This document shows, in pieces, positions 24,320 through 38,257 of a stretch of 64,000 nucleotides of DNA (its first letter is position 1; each line of letters starts with the position of its first letter). Source of the DNA: Armillaria gallica (taxonomy: Eukaryota > Basidiomycota > Agaricomycetes > Agaricales > Physalacriaceae); assembly GCA_037576215.1 (NCBI GenBank), contig JBANDB010000010.1:868001-932000 (forward strand). Reading direction: 5' to 3'. The notes under the pieces were generated by a model. The model searched no databases and had not been told where the DNA came from. It saw only the letters and a list, made by a program, of their open reading frames with translations. The translations under genes and the position numbers were made by a program.

Positions 24320-26471
24320 GAAGAGGGGAGAGAGAGAAAGGGAAGGGAGAGAACAAGGAAGAATATATATTAGGAATGAAGGCACCCCTTAGTATTACCG
24401 CCTTATATCTGAACACATGGCTGCAGGTGGCGACAAGCGTTTGCATAAATTTTTACCAAGTCCGCATTTGCCCAGTTGAGCCAACCACGTTATTCCCTAT
24501 TACATACTCTTCTACATTTTTATCTTGCCTGCCACTCATGCCACTGTCTGGATCTCTTCTTCCCGTTCTACTCTTCTCCATGTAGGACCCTGGCCCTTAT
24601 CATACCTTCCTAACACCATATATCACCCGGAAACAGGTAGACTACGGATATCACGCCTCGTGCCTATTCCTGTATTTAACAAAGTTAAAACCTTGATTAT
24701 TTCAACTTACCATGTATGTCTTTTTTCCATGTCTCGTGTGTTCCCAAGGGTATGGCACTGGTACGGCAGGCGTCAGGAAATCAATAGATCACCGAATTGT
24801 CTTACCGCTTGCGTTCCAATTCCGTTCCAATCAGTACTTGATCGTTCGTTCCATCCAGTTCGTTCTGTTCCGTGCTCAGCTATTTCCTTTTAACGCATAC
24901 CTCTTCTCTAGGGCCATACTTATCACCCACAGGCCCCCTACACGGCATCTGCTGTCCACGGGATGTTCGTGGCGTCATCCTATCTCCAGGCTTGTGGCTG
25001 CTGGGACCATCAATCGAGACTGCATTCTGCAGCTACCTTCGGGCGAAATCCCGATTTCTCCTTTGTTTACTTTGCTCGTCGCTTCGCCGGACTCGGTCAT
25101 GTCGCCAGGCAGTATTCTCGGTCCCTGTCAATGACTTGTTCCCTTGTTATATAAATGCCTATCCTTGATCAACATTCATTTAAATAAATGTTGGATCGAT
25201 CTCAATTCCCCACCGTCGGTTGCATCACATCACTGGCCGTCCAAGTACTTCCGGTACAAAGGGAAGCGCTCCAAGGGGGGACTTGTAACATCTGACCACA
25301 TCTGACTACTGTTGTTCTCCGTACCGCCGGGTAATCCCAATGAGTCTTCCTTCCGCCGCTCGTCGCGACAATAAATATACCCGAGGGTCTGCTCAAATTC
25401 TGTCACTCTCCCGGGTTGCGCCACAGCGTTCATCGATCACGATATATATCATCTGTTATGGACGTCTGCAAACAGAGAGAAATCTCCCCAAAATCTTTGG
25501 CCACCGGGCTCGTACAACCTGTCCCCTGCCAAGGCTGCCATGGGAGCCTCCTTCTCCTACAGGCGGTACCCCGATCCTGATGTAACAATCTCCACTGTTA
25601 CCGCGTGCGCACAATGAGTATCTTATACAAAAGCCTCTCACAGCTGTTCTATAGCATACATTCGCCTTTCCATCATCATCAAGAACCACTCGTTCAGAGC
25701 CATTCAGATTCACGCTTACGACGGGACATTGCCGTGCTCCGGTACCTTTCTTTCCCCCCTCTGGTGTGTACAGTAATGGTACCGAGGTTCAAACTCATTC
25801 AAATGTGGATTGTTTCCAGATTTACTCCTAGGCCACAGATGGAATCGTGCGTCCGCCGGTCTTGATAGTTCTGCCACTAGAATACAAAACGTCTAAGTTT
25901 TCTTGCCGTCTGCCACGGACTGCACGCTCTGAGCCGTTGTGTACAGAAGGAAGCCATCATCATTATCCCGTGTCTCTCGTACTCGGCAAGTTAGAACCAG
26001 TTTTGAGTACATATCTCGAAATGGCGCTGAGAATGTTCTGGATAGGTTTCTCGTCATAGCGCTCGTGATTAGCATGCTGCATAGTGTTGTTTTTCATCCA
26101 CTTATCGCAATTGCTCTATTAGCGTTCGCAAATGCTCCGAGGTGTTGAAAGTTTCCTTGACTTGGCTCTTCCATATGATAAATACGAGTCGAATGCCCAC
26201 CGTACTGGGATCGCGTGTACTTTTGCGTTCTCCATTTATGCCGGAAGGCGAATTATGTGATCGATTTAACGGGCGGAAAAAGTAATGTCCCTGAGTGCCT
26301 TCATTGGGATAACACCTTGATACCGTATTCAATGACTCCGTTATCTCCTGTTTCGAAGAATAGGGCTACTAGGGAAAAAAATTATCGGGATAGTTGAGGC
26401 AATACTGGGGTATGGAGGCAGGAAAGAGTCCTCGAGGTAGCTCATAATCGTCATCAACGCCGAACCACTTT
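24320..26471. other. Gene-poor interval between Tcp11 and V-ATPase B
   Basis: About 2.1 kb. The left part (to about 24420) should be the Tcp11 promoter. From about 24450 to 25150 the plus strand is pyrimidine-rich, as in fungal promoters or untranslated leaders, but no coding start follows. Open frames up to 140 residues exist on plus without recognisable motifs. A near-perfect palindrome lies at 25170-25193. The right end is the 3' flank of the V-ATPase gene. Confidence 0.4.
25170..25193. repeat. Near-perfect 24-nt palindrome
   Basis: Two 12-nt arms (25170-25181 and 25182-25193) pair at 11 of 12 positions around an AT-rich centre. It is intergenic. It could form a hairpin in RNA or be a dimeric protein-binding site; function is unknown. 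Confidence 0.6.
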
Positions 26472-28508
<2,037 letters not shown>

Positions 28509-28689
28509 TTTCCAAAATTACACAAATTCTATCGTCGATGTGACAGGGATACAGAAAGAAGGAGGTAATGGTAGAGGTCTATCCACCAGCAGTGACGACT
28601 CGATCAGTTTTCCCACGATCCGGCCACAGCCACCTCTAACCACCTAATCTGCTCAGATGCTACCTTGCTCGTTAACACCGACAACTGAA

Positions 28690-31600
28690 TCATGATTCAC
28701 CCTTAAATAATTCCACTAAGCGTTGCACATTCCTGCGGACAGCCTCGATGTCGCTTGATGTCCTACGAAGTTTGAACATCAGTGATTGCTCGAAATTGGT
28801 TATTCGTTACCCACCACTCGGTCTCCAGCAATAGCTCTTCTAATTCCTCCGTATCTCTGTTGAGGTCCATACTCTGAATTTTGAGGTACAGAAATTCAGC
28901 TGCGTCCGAGCGGATCTATGTAAATGATGTAAGGCACAAAGTCATTATAAACGGAACGAGACTTACGGTGGGGAATCGATGAGCGAGGAAACATGGAAGA
29001 CTAGTGATGCATCGTTCAAACATCGTGTCAAATGCGAGGAGATTAACGACACTTAGAATTTGACCTTAGCGGGATTGGCAGAATTTGACATCTCACTTAC
29101 ATTTTCATGGATTCATGGATTCGTTGAACGCTCTTTAGTCGATCGACATGTCGGGACGCCACCAGATGCAAACTATCCAGACTGAGGAAGTCAGCTAGAA
29201 ACAGTCACGATGGGGAAAAAAAACCTTCTGATGCCCGAATCATCGGAGGGAAGTTTTTCAAGCGCCCCAGCCTCAAGTAGGACACTGAACGTCTGAAGAA
29301 CTGGTATGATTATATTGTTAGAACTTAAATTTGCTTGAGCATATTTGACCAAATCATTCGCAAATGTGACAAGGTCGTAAGCATCTGGCCCACTGACAGG
29401 TAAAGATCGTGCATATGCTGACAAACTTGTTGAGACGGGTCGATGCTGAGAAGTATTCGTATCAACAGGGTAAACAGATGATTGATGGATGGATGGAATA
29501 CATACAATGCTATCCGTCTTACTGCCTAGACTTATAACGAGACCCTTCAGGACCGGTTGACGATATTCTTCGATTTCTAAAAGACGGACAGCCCTGGGGA
29601 ACAACCAGTGTCCATCGCTCCAGCTCACACTTTCAGTGCCACTGGCATATAACGTTTCAGAATCAGTGCACAAAGATGAACTGAAAACTTACGATGCAAA
29701 AAGCTCCACGAGTAAGCCACAACTCGGCAACTGCCAGCGCTCGGCGTCCTTCACATCTGGTAGAGGCAGCCGAAGAAGTCTTAGAATACACTCTCCGGCG
29801 TCCTGTCTAACATTATCCAATCTCTCAACACCCTGCTTGAGAATGCCGATAACTGCGAGGTGATATTTCGACGGGGTTAAGTAGTCCTCAAAGCGGATGA
29901 TGGTCCTGGCGTTCGAGATGAGAATTTCAGAGACCGATGTCAAGCCTCGTACGCAAGCCATTCGGATCCACGAGCCAACATCACCTCGTTCATCAATTGT
30001 ATAGTCTTCTAATCCACCTAAAAGCGCGTCAAACAATGAAGCGAAGACTTCTGGGGACATGTCTAGGCAGGGGTTTAGATATATGTCGTGAAAATACATG
30101 CGAGTAACATACAGTCATTGAGATGCAGAACTATATTTTGAATGATCTGAGGCATGGCGAAATAACAATTGCAACGAGCTTCCACATTGGCACTAAAGGC
30201 CTTTGGCTAAAGACAGAGTCAGGAAGTTGCGAGATATAAAAAAAAACTGATGAGCACTGACCGAGGGTCTGGCACACTCTAGAAGGCAGCGAATGCTATC
30301 CGGCAAACACTTCGGAAAAGAATCGTAATCGATCACACCCAATACTCGGCCAAGGCTCTGCTGACTGGAGAAGGACCCAGAACTCAATTCCCGGATCAAT
30401 GTTTAGGGACAGAGTCGTAAGAATGAATGAACGATGCGAGAAGCAAGAAAAAAAACGACTCATCTGGTAACAGTAGCAAAACAGTCCACCAATTTGCTGA
30501 TGGAAGCCATCGCCATCGCCGCAGCTTCCTGTACTGGGACACGCCGATGTTTCAAACCAAAGTCTACAACCTGTCTCCACTTGGGAACAGACGTGTTTAG
30601 CCCCATACTAATCTCCGCCAACGTCACCGTACTTGCGATCAACTGGCATGCTGCTGCAGTAACGATCTCATTTCGAGATCCTACTAAGACAGCGTGAGGT
30701 ACAATTGCAAGGTATTTGAAAATCTAGAAAGAACATCAATAAGAATACAATGTACGACGCGCGCGTAACATACATCCCGCATTTGTTGCTCCCTTTCGAC
30801 TTCTGATGAAGCCCGATCACGCCAGGCAATAGATAGCTCGGTCAATGCGAGAAGGCCTCCGTGAATATCTGTATTATCAGGAGATTCGAGTAATTTTGCC
30901 TGTTTCTAACATGAGTCGACAACGCAATACATAAATGAACTGACAAACAGCTCTGGTGCAGACTTGTGGACCCAACTCTCCCAGATCTAAAAGGCAGATG
31001 AGACGAAGGGACTGAGATGCTAGCTGTCGCATGTTCGCATCCCAATGCCTCAGTGGTACATCCAAAAGGTGGTCAAAAAGATATCGTCGGTATTCCGGGT
31101 GCCTGCAGTGGTTAAGCCAACCGAACTAGAGAACAACAGAGACGCCTACTCAGCAACTTGAGGTGCTGCAACGAGAAAGGCATTCCGCCTAATGCCCACA
31201 GCGTAAAAATCGGTCTTGCGTAAAACATCAATTCCGTGAGGGAATAATCCCTACGAAGTTTTCATAAAATATCCACATGCGAGGAATACCTAACTCACTG
31301 TCCTTCCCACATGTTCCTGGAAGGCGGCGCTGGCAGCTCGTCGGATATGTATTTCACGATCATAAAGCGAGACTGTGACTAATTGACGAGCCAGTTTCTC
31401 GGCGTGAGGTGCCAATTCGCTGGGATTTTTACTCCTAGCGAGCGCCCAGATAACATACGCAGCAGCATCACGCACGCTAGAACCTATGGAATGGGCACCT
31501 TTCCTCAGATCGAAATACAACGCCTAAAGGGAAACGTAAGCCCAGATAGAAGAAGATTGGGTCCAGCTCATTAACCTTTGAAAGCCAATTAAGTAACTCG

Positions 31601-33091
31601 GGGAGTTTCTCCGAGCTAATGAGGCCTCTACGTGCCATTTCGGCACAAGCAAGGGAGGAACCATGCCAAGTACATTCTGCAATAGCGGGAAGATCGTATA
31701 TGCTTGCTGCAGCCACAGAATGTATTGAAAAGAGCCCCATGATTGTGTCAACCACTTGATCTGCGAAGTCGGTTGGGAGGCGATCTGAAATTCTCGCGAT
31801 GCCCTTGGCCGCTGACCATCGGACGACAGTGTCCTAGGCGTGATCCATCAATGTATTATGCTGAAGAATTTCAGAAAATTATACTTTATCTTGGAGGCTC
31901 TGGAAGAGTTGCTCCAGCACGATTTCGATGGAGTCCGGGACATCGATGCCATCTTCGCTGTCAGTCCCTCTAGCCGATCTAGCCGGTAATATTCGTAATG
32001 CTACGCGTGATACGAGCTTCGTTTTATACTTCCTGACAACGGTATTGGCGATGAGAGTCGATTCTCCCTCAAGAGTGGCAGCAATGGCAAGAACATCAGG
32101 TAGAGCCTGTTCAACTTGACCCACAGATCCTGACTTTAAAACTTCACATAGCACCTGCAGGAGTCCAATGACCTGACGACGCGTTCAGATGTTCACAAAA
32201 CATGTGGATACAGGAAGAATGTTCACCGTGAAAGGATCCTTGGACTCTCGGATGGTATCTTTACACCAGGCCAGATACAGGCGAAATATTATGAGGGTAT
32301 CCTTTCTGATTCTATAAGCAACACATTCTGGGACTTGATCGCGAAACACACCTCATATACAGACGTGACAGCATAATTGCGGCGCCCTCGCGCTCTAAGC
32401 CAGCATTAGACAGGAATCCTTTCCCGATGTGCTCGATGGAAAGGGCTGTCTGGTTTCCACCCTCAACTTCATCAAATTGCGCCAAATCAAAAGGGAGCAT
32501 GCAGATAAGAGAAAGCCAAAGTAAAAAGGTATAACGCAAAGCCCATTGGTCTACTTCAACCACTAAAGTGTTCGCGTTTTGCATATAACTCAATGCGATA
32601 GATAGATCCGCGATCTCGTGGGGAAGAAATCTGACTAGAACTTTGTTAGGACAAGTAGAAGTAATTACACGCGAACGAATGCTGACTTATTGTCTTGTAT
32701 CCGCGACACTTGATATATCTGTACAAGAGCAGAGCGACGCGTTGCACCCGTTCTGGTGAGAAGGCCGTTGAAGGATGGGATATTGACACTTTTGCATGCG
32801 ACTTCAGACTGTCAACCACGGGGACTACAAGGCCTTCGAGGCACGGATCTAGGAGATAGGACTGTTCTTGATATTCATCGAGCTAGTGATTCTTGAGAAA
32901 TCGGAGTTCGCTCTTGATAATGCATACGCACTATATTTGAGAGCTGCTGTAGCTTGACTGTCTCTTCCTTACTTTCTTCCGCTGTAGGCACAACAGTCAG
33001 GTCCAGTGCAAGGAGAGATCGCTGTATATCCTCGAATTCGGCATATTTCTCGAATCTTGCATAGAGTCTTCCTTCTCCAGACTCGTCCATA
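28690..33091 (-). CDS. TBCD: Tubulin-folding cofactor D
   Basis: HEAT/ARM-repeat chaperone that binds beta-tubulin and, with cofactors C and E and Arl2, assembles the alpha/beta-tubulin dimer (yeast Cin1, fission yeast Alp1). Start MDESGEGRLYARFEKYAEF at 33091; the last codons are VELFKGES before TGA at 28692-28690. About twenty short introns split it; the product is roughly 1,100 residues, the family size. Recognisable blocks include VDQWALRYTFLLWLSLICML, DTVVRWSAAKGIARISDRLP, the CTWHGSSLACAEMARRGLIS element, VRDAAAYVIWALARSKNP, LYDREIHIRRAASAAFQEHV with GRTGLFPHGIDVL, DVPLRHWDANMRQLASQSLR, and the C-terminal domain block DERGDVGSWIRMACVRGLTS. Individual exon edges were not all fixed. It is divergent from the nucleolin-like gene over 211 bp. 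Confidence 0.93.
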
Positions 33092-33302
33092 GATGACAAT
33101 AGTCGATGCAGGCAGGAAAATATTGTGCTATCGTTCAACTTTCAGTTCATGGAAGTGGGTGTCGATGGTGGGACAAAATTCCCGAAATGTACCGTGTGAA
33201 CCGAAATGCTATTCACGTGACTCTTCCTCCCTAAAAAAATTTTTGACAAAATTAGGCACCTCACTTCCCTCCACACACTCCCATATTCTTTTCTCCGTCG
33301 TC
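33092..33302. promoter_or_regulatory. Divergent promoter, cofactor D and nucleolin-like gene
   Basis: The two start codons are 211 bp apart on opposite strands, so the interval must hold both promoters and leaders. A pyrimidine-rich tract directly precedes the plus-strand ATG at 33303. No specific site was identified. Confidence 0.5.
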
Positions 33303-35082
33303 ATGGCCAAATCTACCAAAGTCGACAAAAAGACTGACAAGAAGAAGGAGTCTAAGAAGGTAGACAAGTCCGCGAAGGCCGTTACGAATGGAACCGTATG
33401 TTAAATTTCGTTAAATGAGATACCAGGCTCAAGACAGTGATAGAAGCCCGCTTCACCCGTTAAGGTCGTGGTAGATGAGAAAGTATGCTAGGTCTTGCTT
33501 TGCCAGCTGATTTGAGTTAACGATAATGATATTAGAAGTCAAAAAAATCCAAAAAGCCCGTGAAGAAGGCCAAGGCCGAGTCGTCATCGTCGGAATCTGA
33601 GGATGAAAAGCCCAAAGGCAAGGGCAAGGTATGTTTAAGGTCTTCTACTTAGGAACTGAGTCTGACGTTCACCCACAATCTAGGCTAAGGCGTCTGAATC
33701 GTCGTCGTCGGAGAGCAGCGAATCTGAAGATGAAAAACCTAAGGCTGCCCAGGTCAGCTCGAAGAAAGCCGCCGCTCAGTCGGACTCTAGCGACAGCTCA
33801 GAGGACGAGAAACCGAAAGCACCCACGTCCAAGAAAGCCGCTGCTAAATCCGACTCTTCCGACTCTGATTCTGAGTCTGAGTCGGACGCCAAGCCTGTCG
33901 TTGCCACTAAAAAAGCTGAATCTTCTTCGGAGGAATCATCAGAAAGCGAAAGCGATGAAAAGGAGAAACCTTCTGCGTCTGCGCAAAAGAAGCCCACACC
34001 CGCAAAGAAGGTCGCTTCATCTTCAGACTCGTCGTCAGACAGCGAAAGTGACGAGGAGGATTCAAAGAAACCCGCGGCCGCGCCAAAGAAGGCAGAGTCA
34101 TCGAGTGACGAATCATCCGACTCCGATTCAGATGTTGAGATGGGCGACGACGCTGCTAAACCATCTGTGAACGGTACGCCCTGGCATTCTCTACATGTTT
34201 TTTTCCCCCTCATCTATCTTAGGCAAGCGCAAAGCCGACGACGACGAAGCCGCTCCCCCAAAAAAGATAAAACTTGCCAATGGCGCCGCCGCCCCCGCTA
34301 CCACCGACGAAGAAGTCATAAAATCCATCTTCGTTGGAAAACTTTCTTGGGGTGTTGACGACGAGCGACTAGCCACCGAGTTCGCTGAATGCGGTGAGGT
34401 CGTTTCTGCCCACGTCCAGCTTGACCGCAACACGGGCAAGTCTCGTGGGTTCGGATACGTACACTTCACCTCACCAGATGCAGTGGAGAAAGCACTAGAG
34501 ATGTCTGGTCATGAGATCGACGGACGCGCCATATTCGTTGATAAATCGCAACCCCCCTCTGCAGACCGCACGGCTAGCCGAGCCAAGAAGTTTGGTGATG
34601 AGGCCAGCGAGCCGAGCAGCACGCTCTTCTTGGGTAATCTCAGCTTTGATGCGAACGAGGACAATGTGTGGGAGTTCTTTAACGAGTACGGTGTGAAGAA
34701 CGTCCGACTTCCAACGGACCGGGACACCGGGCGCATGAAAGGGTTTGGATACGTCGAGTTTGAGGATATTGAGGGCGCGAAGAAGGCTTTCACTGCTGCT
34801 CAGGGTCAAGAGATTGCTGGCAGGACAATCCGGGTTGACTATTCACAACCTCGTGATGCTTCTGGTGGTGGAGGACGTGGTGGAAGAGGTGGGGGCCGTG
34901 GATTTGGTGATCGCGGTGGACGCGGCGGCGGCAGAGGATTTGGTGACCGTGGTGGACGTGGTGGTGGACGTGGATTTGGTGGTGATCGTGGTGGACGCGG
35001 TGGAAGAGGCGGCCGTGGAGGATTTAATCCTCGGTCAGGCGGTATCGTGCCCTTCGACGGCAAAAAGAAGATCACCTTCTAA
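33303..35082 (+). CDS. NSR1: Nucleolin/Nsr1-like RNA-binding protein
   Basis: Nucleolar protein for pre-rRNA processing and small-subunit assembly (yeast Nsr1, fission yeast Gar2, animal nucleolin). Exons 33303-33395, 33444-33482, 33536-33628, 33684-34173 and 34223-35082 give 524 residues. Three regions follow in order. First, a Lys-rich then Ser/Glu/Asp-rich N-terminal half with repeated SSSESSESEDEKPK-type casein-kinase-2 acidic blocks alternating with KKAAA blocks. Second, two RNA-recognition motifs: IFVGKLSWGVDDERLATEF with GKSRGFGYVHF, and LFLGNLSFDANEDNVWEFF with GRMKGFGYVEF, each showing RNP2 and RNP1. Third, a C-terminal RGG/GAR domain built from GGRGGGRGFGDR units, ending FDGKKKITF. 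Between the acidic half and the first RRM is a basic GKRKADDDEAAPPKKIK nuclear signal. Identity is clear from this architecture. Confidence 0.95.
34860..35040 (+). repeat. GAR-domain tandem coding repeat
   Basis: GGT/GGA/CGT-rich tandem units of about 36-45 nt encode the Gly-Arg-Phe (GGRGGGRGFGDR) repeats of the nucleolin-like protein. Three near-identical units are followed by degenerate ones. Confidence 0.8.
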
Positions 35083-35318
35083 ATCTGATTTTCTATCTCT
35101 GAGTTACATTTACGCTGATTATGCATTTCTTTCACTGTATCCTCGTATTTTCGCACTGTTAAAAGACCAACGTCTAAGGCATACATATAGACAAAAGTCA
35201 TTTATGAGTAGACATGTGCTGCCTGAAAACTCAAACTTGGGTCGTTGTATTGAGCTTTTGAAGCTTCAAGGTGGAAGGGTCATCAATACAGATTATATGA
35301 TCTCTGCGTCATTCATGT

Positions 35319-36298
35319 CTAATTCATCGTCGGCGCCTCAGAGGCCAGAATCATCGCCTTGTCTGCCTCGTTCAATACTTCTTCAAGCTGGGCCACAATC
35401 TCTTCATCTTCTTCTAATTCTTTACGCTTCCAATATAACCTGACATTTCGCACGAGTTTTTCCTTGGGGACCTTCTTTGCTTCGTAGTCGTCGAACGCAA
35501 TGAGCATGCCATTTTGCTTCAGCCACCCGATGAGATAGTCGATATCTTGCGAATCGGTCAATACTTTTCTCAAGGTCTTGGGACGGGTAGATTCAGAGCT
35601 CAGGCACCAGCGCTGGAGCTTGCTGAAGATTAAGATGGAAGGGTGGAGGATGGGTAAAGCTGAAGAACCGATTGTCAGAAAAAAATCAATGTAGAGGGGA
35701 AGCGTTTCGTACTCAGATCGGTGGAAGCAGTGGATGGTACTTTATAGACAAGGTCTACCGAGTCAGGAAGACCCAGCGTTCCGGCAGAGAGGGTCTCTAT
35801 GAGAACGTTGCTCTTGCTCCGGGTAAGAACCTTAATTCCGGTGCGCTCCTTTGGACGAGACTCGTTGGTCTCATCTGAACTTTGGGCTTCCGAATCCTCG
35901 GAAAATGCATCCAAGTCCTGTCAGCAGAGCCATTAGAGCCAAGTTTCATATTCTACAGGTTGTTGAGATACCTCGACAAAATAAAATTTGAGAACGGCCT
36001 CTGTGAATCGTTTGTCAATCTCTGCCATTTTCTCTCTCAGTATCTGAAGGTCCAGATTGTCTGTGGGGATCTCTATCAAGACATCGATATCGTATCTAAA
36101 ACAAGGAATGTCAGCCAATACTTGACGAAAGACGTTTTCACCTATCTCTGTTTGCCTTGGACTACCAAGAAGACGCCAAGCAAACCCACCGATGTAGGCA
36201 TGGCGAATGGAGAGCTCGGTCAGCTTTTCGGAGAGAACCCGTGCCGCGTGTTCTTGCGAGCTATGGCTCATAGTTGTGTGGATTCTCCGGGGAGCCAT
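35319..36298 (-). CDS. Nucleotidyltransferase-fold protein of unknown function
   Basis: Three exons: 36298 to about 35970, about 35919 to 35712, and about 35660 to 35319. The N-terminal half reads AARVLSEKLTELSIRHAYIG followed by GFAWRLLGSPRQTE, and then YDIDVLIEIPTDNL. This GG/GF helix followed by the DxD carboxylate pair (DID) is the core of minimal nucleotidyltransferases such as AbiEii/MNT-type and related fungal proteins. Further on, LHPSILIFSKLQRWC matches the lysine-containing helix that follows the core in that fold. Between the GF motif and DID the frame stays open across about 46 nt that look intron-like (gtgaaa...ttttag); splicing them would shift the frame, so they are kept as coding. 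The C-terminal third is helical and charged (KRKELEEDEEIVAQLEEVLN). The fold call is by motif; no substrate can be named. Confidence 0.6.
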
Positions 36299-36917
36299 AG
36301 ATTAAAATGTTAATGGAGAGTATTGGAACGGTAATGCTGGTTTGATCTTTTGTCTGTCAAAAGATGGAGGAGCGCTGCGGCCTGACGTGAGAGGGCTAAA
36401 CCTAGTTCTAAAAAAGTGGGTGGAAATAGAAGAGACGTTCTCCCATGCGTTGTATATATAGTAACTCAAACAGCTGGAAACTTTGTTCCAAGGTAAGAAA
36501 AACAAATCCATCTTCGACTGTTATGGATCCTTCCATCATAAATGGATTCTCATTATGAATGTCTTGTAGCTACATCTATCGCTACCAAATCGCTACACAG
36601 CACAGGTACTTAAACAGCAGAGATTGAACCACGAAGATTGAAATTACTCAAAGGAGGAATACTCCTAGAAATTGGCACGTACGGTCTGAGATCTGACCAG
36701 GCGAGTCGTAGCTATAGTTACGCAGATTAACAACAGATTAATTAAAGTAGGTATGTAGGGTCATAGCTATTGTTCTTTTTAAATCATTACTTACTAACCC
36801 TGTTGAAGCAGCGACAATAGCAGTTGTCATTGCACAGCCACCTTCGGCCGCTTCGGATTCCGGTTTACATAAGCGTTGTTCGGTAGCACCGGTTTCGGAA
36901 CTTAACCACAATCCACC
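36299..36917. other. Intergenic region holding a Bud22 gene fragment
   Basis: About 620 bp between divergent genes, with AT-rich sequence. It contains the degenerate Bud22-like fragment listed separately at 36618-36706. The remainder should include promoters for the genes starting at 36298 (minus) and 36918 (plus). I see nothing else in it. Confidence 0.5.
36618..36706 (+). pseudogene. Degenerate fragment of the Bud22 gene
   Basis: This stretch resembles the 3' splice site and start of the fifth Bud22 exon at 38706-38815. Shared in order are a gcag splice end, an exact 12-mer (tgaaccacgaag), then gaaa.tactcaaag, atactc, gcacgtac and gaccag. About 24 nt present in Bud22 after the 12-mer are missing here, and there are several substitutions and a further small indel, so no reading frame is kept. 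Similarity stops at both ends. I estimate roughly three quarters identity over the aligned parts, by eye. It is best read as an old partial duplication. Confidence 0.65.
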
Positions 36918-37779
36918 ATGATGTCTCTGCAACCATCCCACATTTCTCTACCAAACAACATTATATCCCTCAATCCTCCCGTTAAATCACAACAGGAAGA
37001 GACCAGTATCCTCGCTCTGCCTCCTGAAACAGTGGTGGACCTTGCCCTGTTGGTGCTGAATGAGAACGCCGGGATAATCCTGACGGAATGGCGGACATTA
37101 CTGTATAGACGGATGAATGTGCCATTAGTTCCTTGTGTGAGTACCACTCTCCTAATCTTCTGTGTAGTCTAATCCTCCTCCTCAGCACTTCTCGTACATC
37201 GTTCCCGATGACAAGCTGCATCAGGCATCAAAAATTCTCACCTCCTTGGGCTTACCACTATCATTACCCGACCCGCTATATGTTTCCACAGGAGGAGACT
37301 TATATTCAAAGGCCCTCCTTCACAGAATAACTCAATCTGCTAATCTTGGCCCGGCACGGTTCATTCTACTTTACCCATCATCGTTTTGTCCGTTCAGTCC
37401 TTCCGAGCTGGAGTCGGTCAATCAGCCTCTATTTGGTCTTGATAAGTTCTCCGTACCAGTCAATGTACCGACTGTATCGGCGACTTACGCATCCCTTGTA
37501 CGCACCGTGGCCGTGTATAAGAGGAGCGATCCGGCGCGGAAGACACTGTTAAGCGAGCTGGCTCAACTCGCACTCTATAACCTATATGACGGTGATTACG
37601 GGAAAGGTGGCGAAGTCGAGGATGAAGATGAAGATGACGATGACGAAAGGGAGATGCAGCAGGCCGTTGTCGTCGTACGCGGGTGGACATGGAATGCAGG
37701 CGAAGAATGGATTGGTGATGCGCTAGCGGAAGTCGTTGCTACGTCTGCATATAGTAATCTTCCATGGATGGGCTGTTGA
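36918..37779 (+). CDS. Hypothetical fungal protein
   Basis: Two exons, 36918-37136 and 37186-37779, joined phase 0, give 271 residues starting MMSLQPSHISLPNNIISLNP. I do not recognise a family. Visible features are a leucine-rich helical segment near residues 35-65 (PPETVVDLALLVLNENAGII), a central beta-like region containing GLPLSLPDPLYVSTGGDLYS, an acidic run (EDEDEDDDDERE) near residue 235, and a conserved-looking VVVRGWTWNAGEEWIGDALA close to the C terminus. There is no signal peptide or membrane helix. Codon use and the clean splice support a real gene. Confidence 0.6.
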
Positions 37780-38257
37780 GGGATGCAGGCATTGGTTACA
37801 ACGCCGGGTAAGCTCTGCTACTACCGCACCTCACCAGCTTGGGCTAAACTATAGTTTCTCAGGTTTTTCAGTCTGAGTGTGCTAACACCCTGCCAGAGGA
37901 ATACGTATAGCCTCCATGTTACGATCACGTGTACAACAGATAGCCTGCTTGTGAGGAGCCACGTACCCGTTGGAGACCGACACTTTATTGTCATATCAAT
38001 AATCGACCTTGCGGAGAGGATTACCATTTTTTCATCTCAAGAAGCCACGACTGCTAACGTTCATTAACATTCCCGAAGCCTTCGGCAGCTGTGTCTACTG
38101 TGGCGTTTCAAAGAGTTCTTTTGTTTTACTTTTTTGTGTGATTTATGTAGTCATTGAATTAAATAAATAATAAGCGATTGTGAAGAATGTTTGGCCCATT
38201 GTTAGGATTGAGGAATGTTGCCCTCATCAATTTCTATTTTCTTTACTGTCAGGCGCA
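37780..38257. other. Intergenic spacer upstream of Bud22
   Basis: About 480 bp holding the 3' flank of the hypothetical gene and the Bud22 promoter. There is an AT-rich tract at about 38140-38175. No gene is seen. Confidence 0.45.

Noticed and set aside
33631..34170. Arginine-rich 179-residue plus frame
   Set aside because: Shifted reading of the Ser/Glu/Lys-rich nucleolin-like N terminus.
34839..35075. Proline-rich minus frame
   Set aside because: Antisense of the GAR-domain glycine/arginine repeats.
36090..36150. Intron in front of the DID motif of the nucleotidyltransferase-like gene
   Set aside because: The 46-nt segment looks like an intron but removing it shifts the frame and destroys the DIDVLIE motif.
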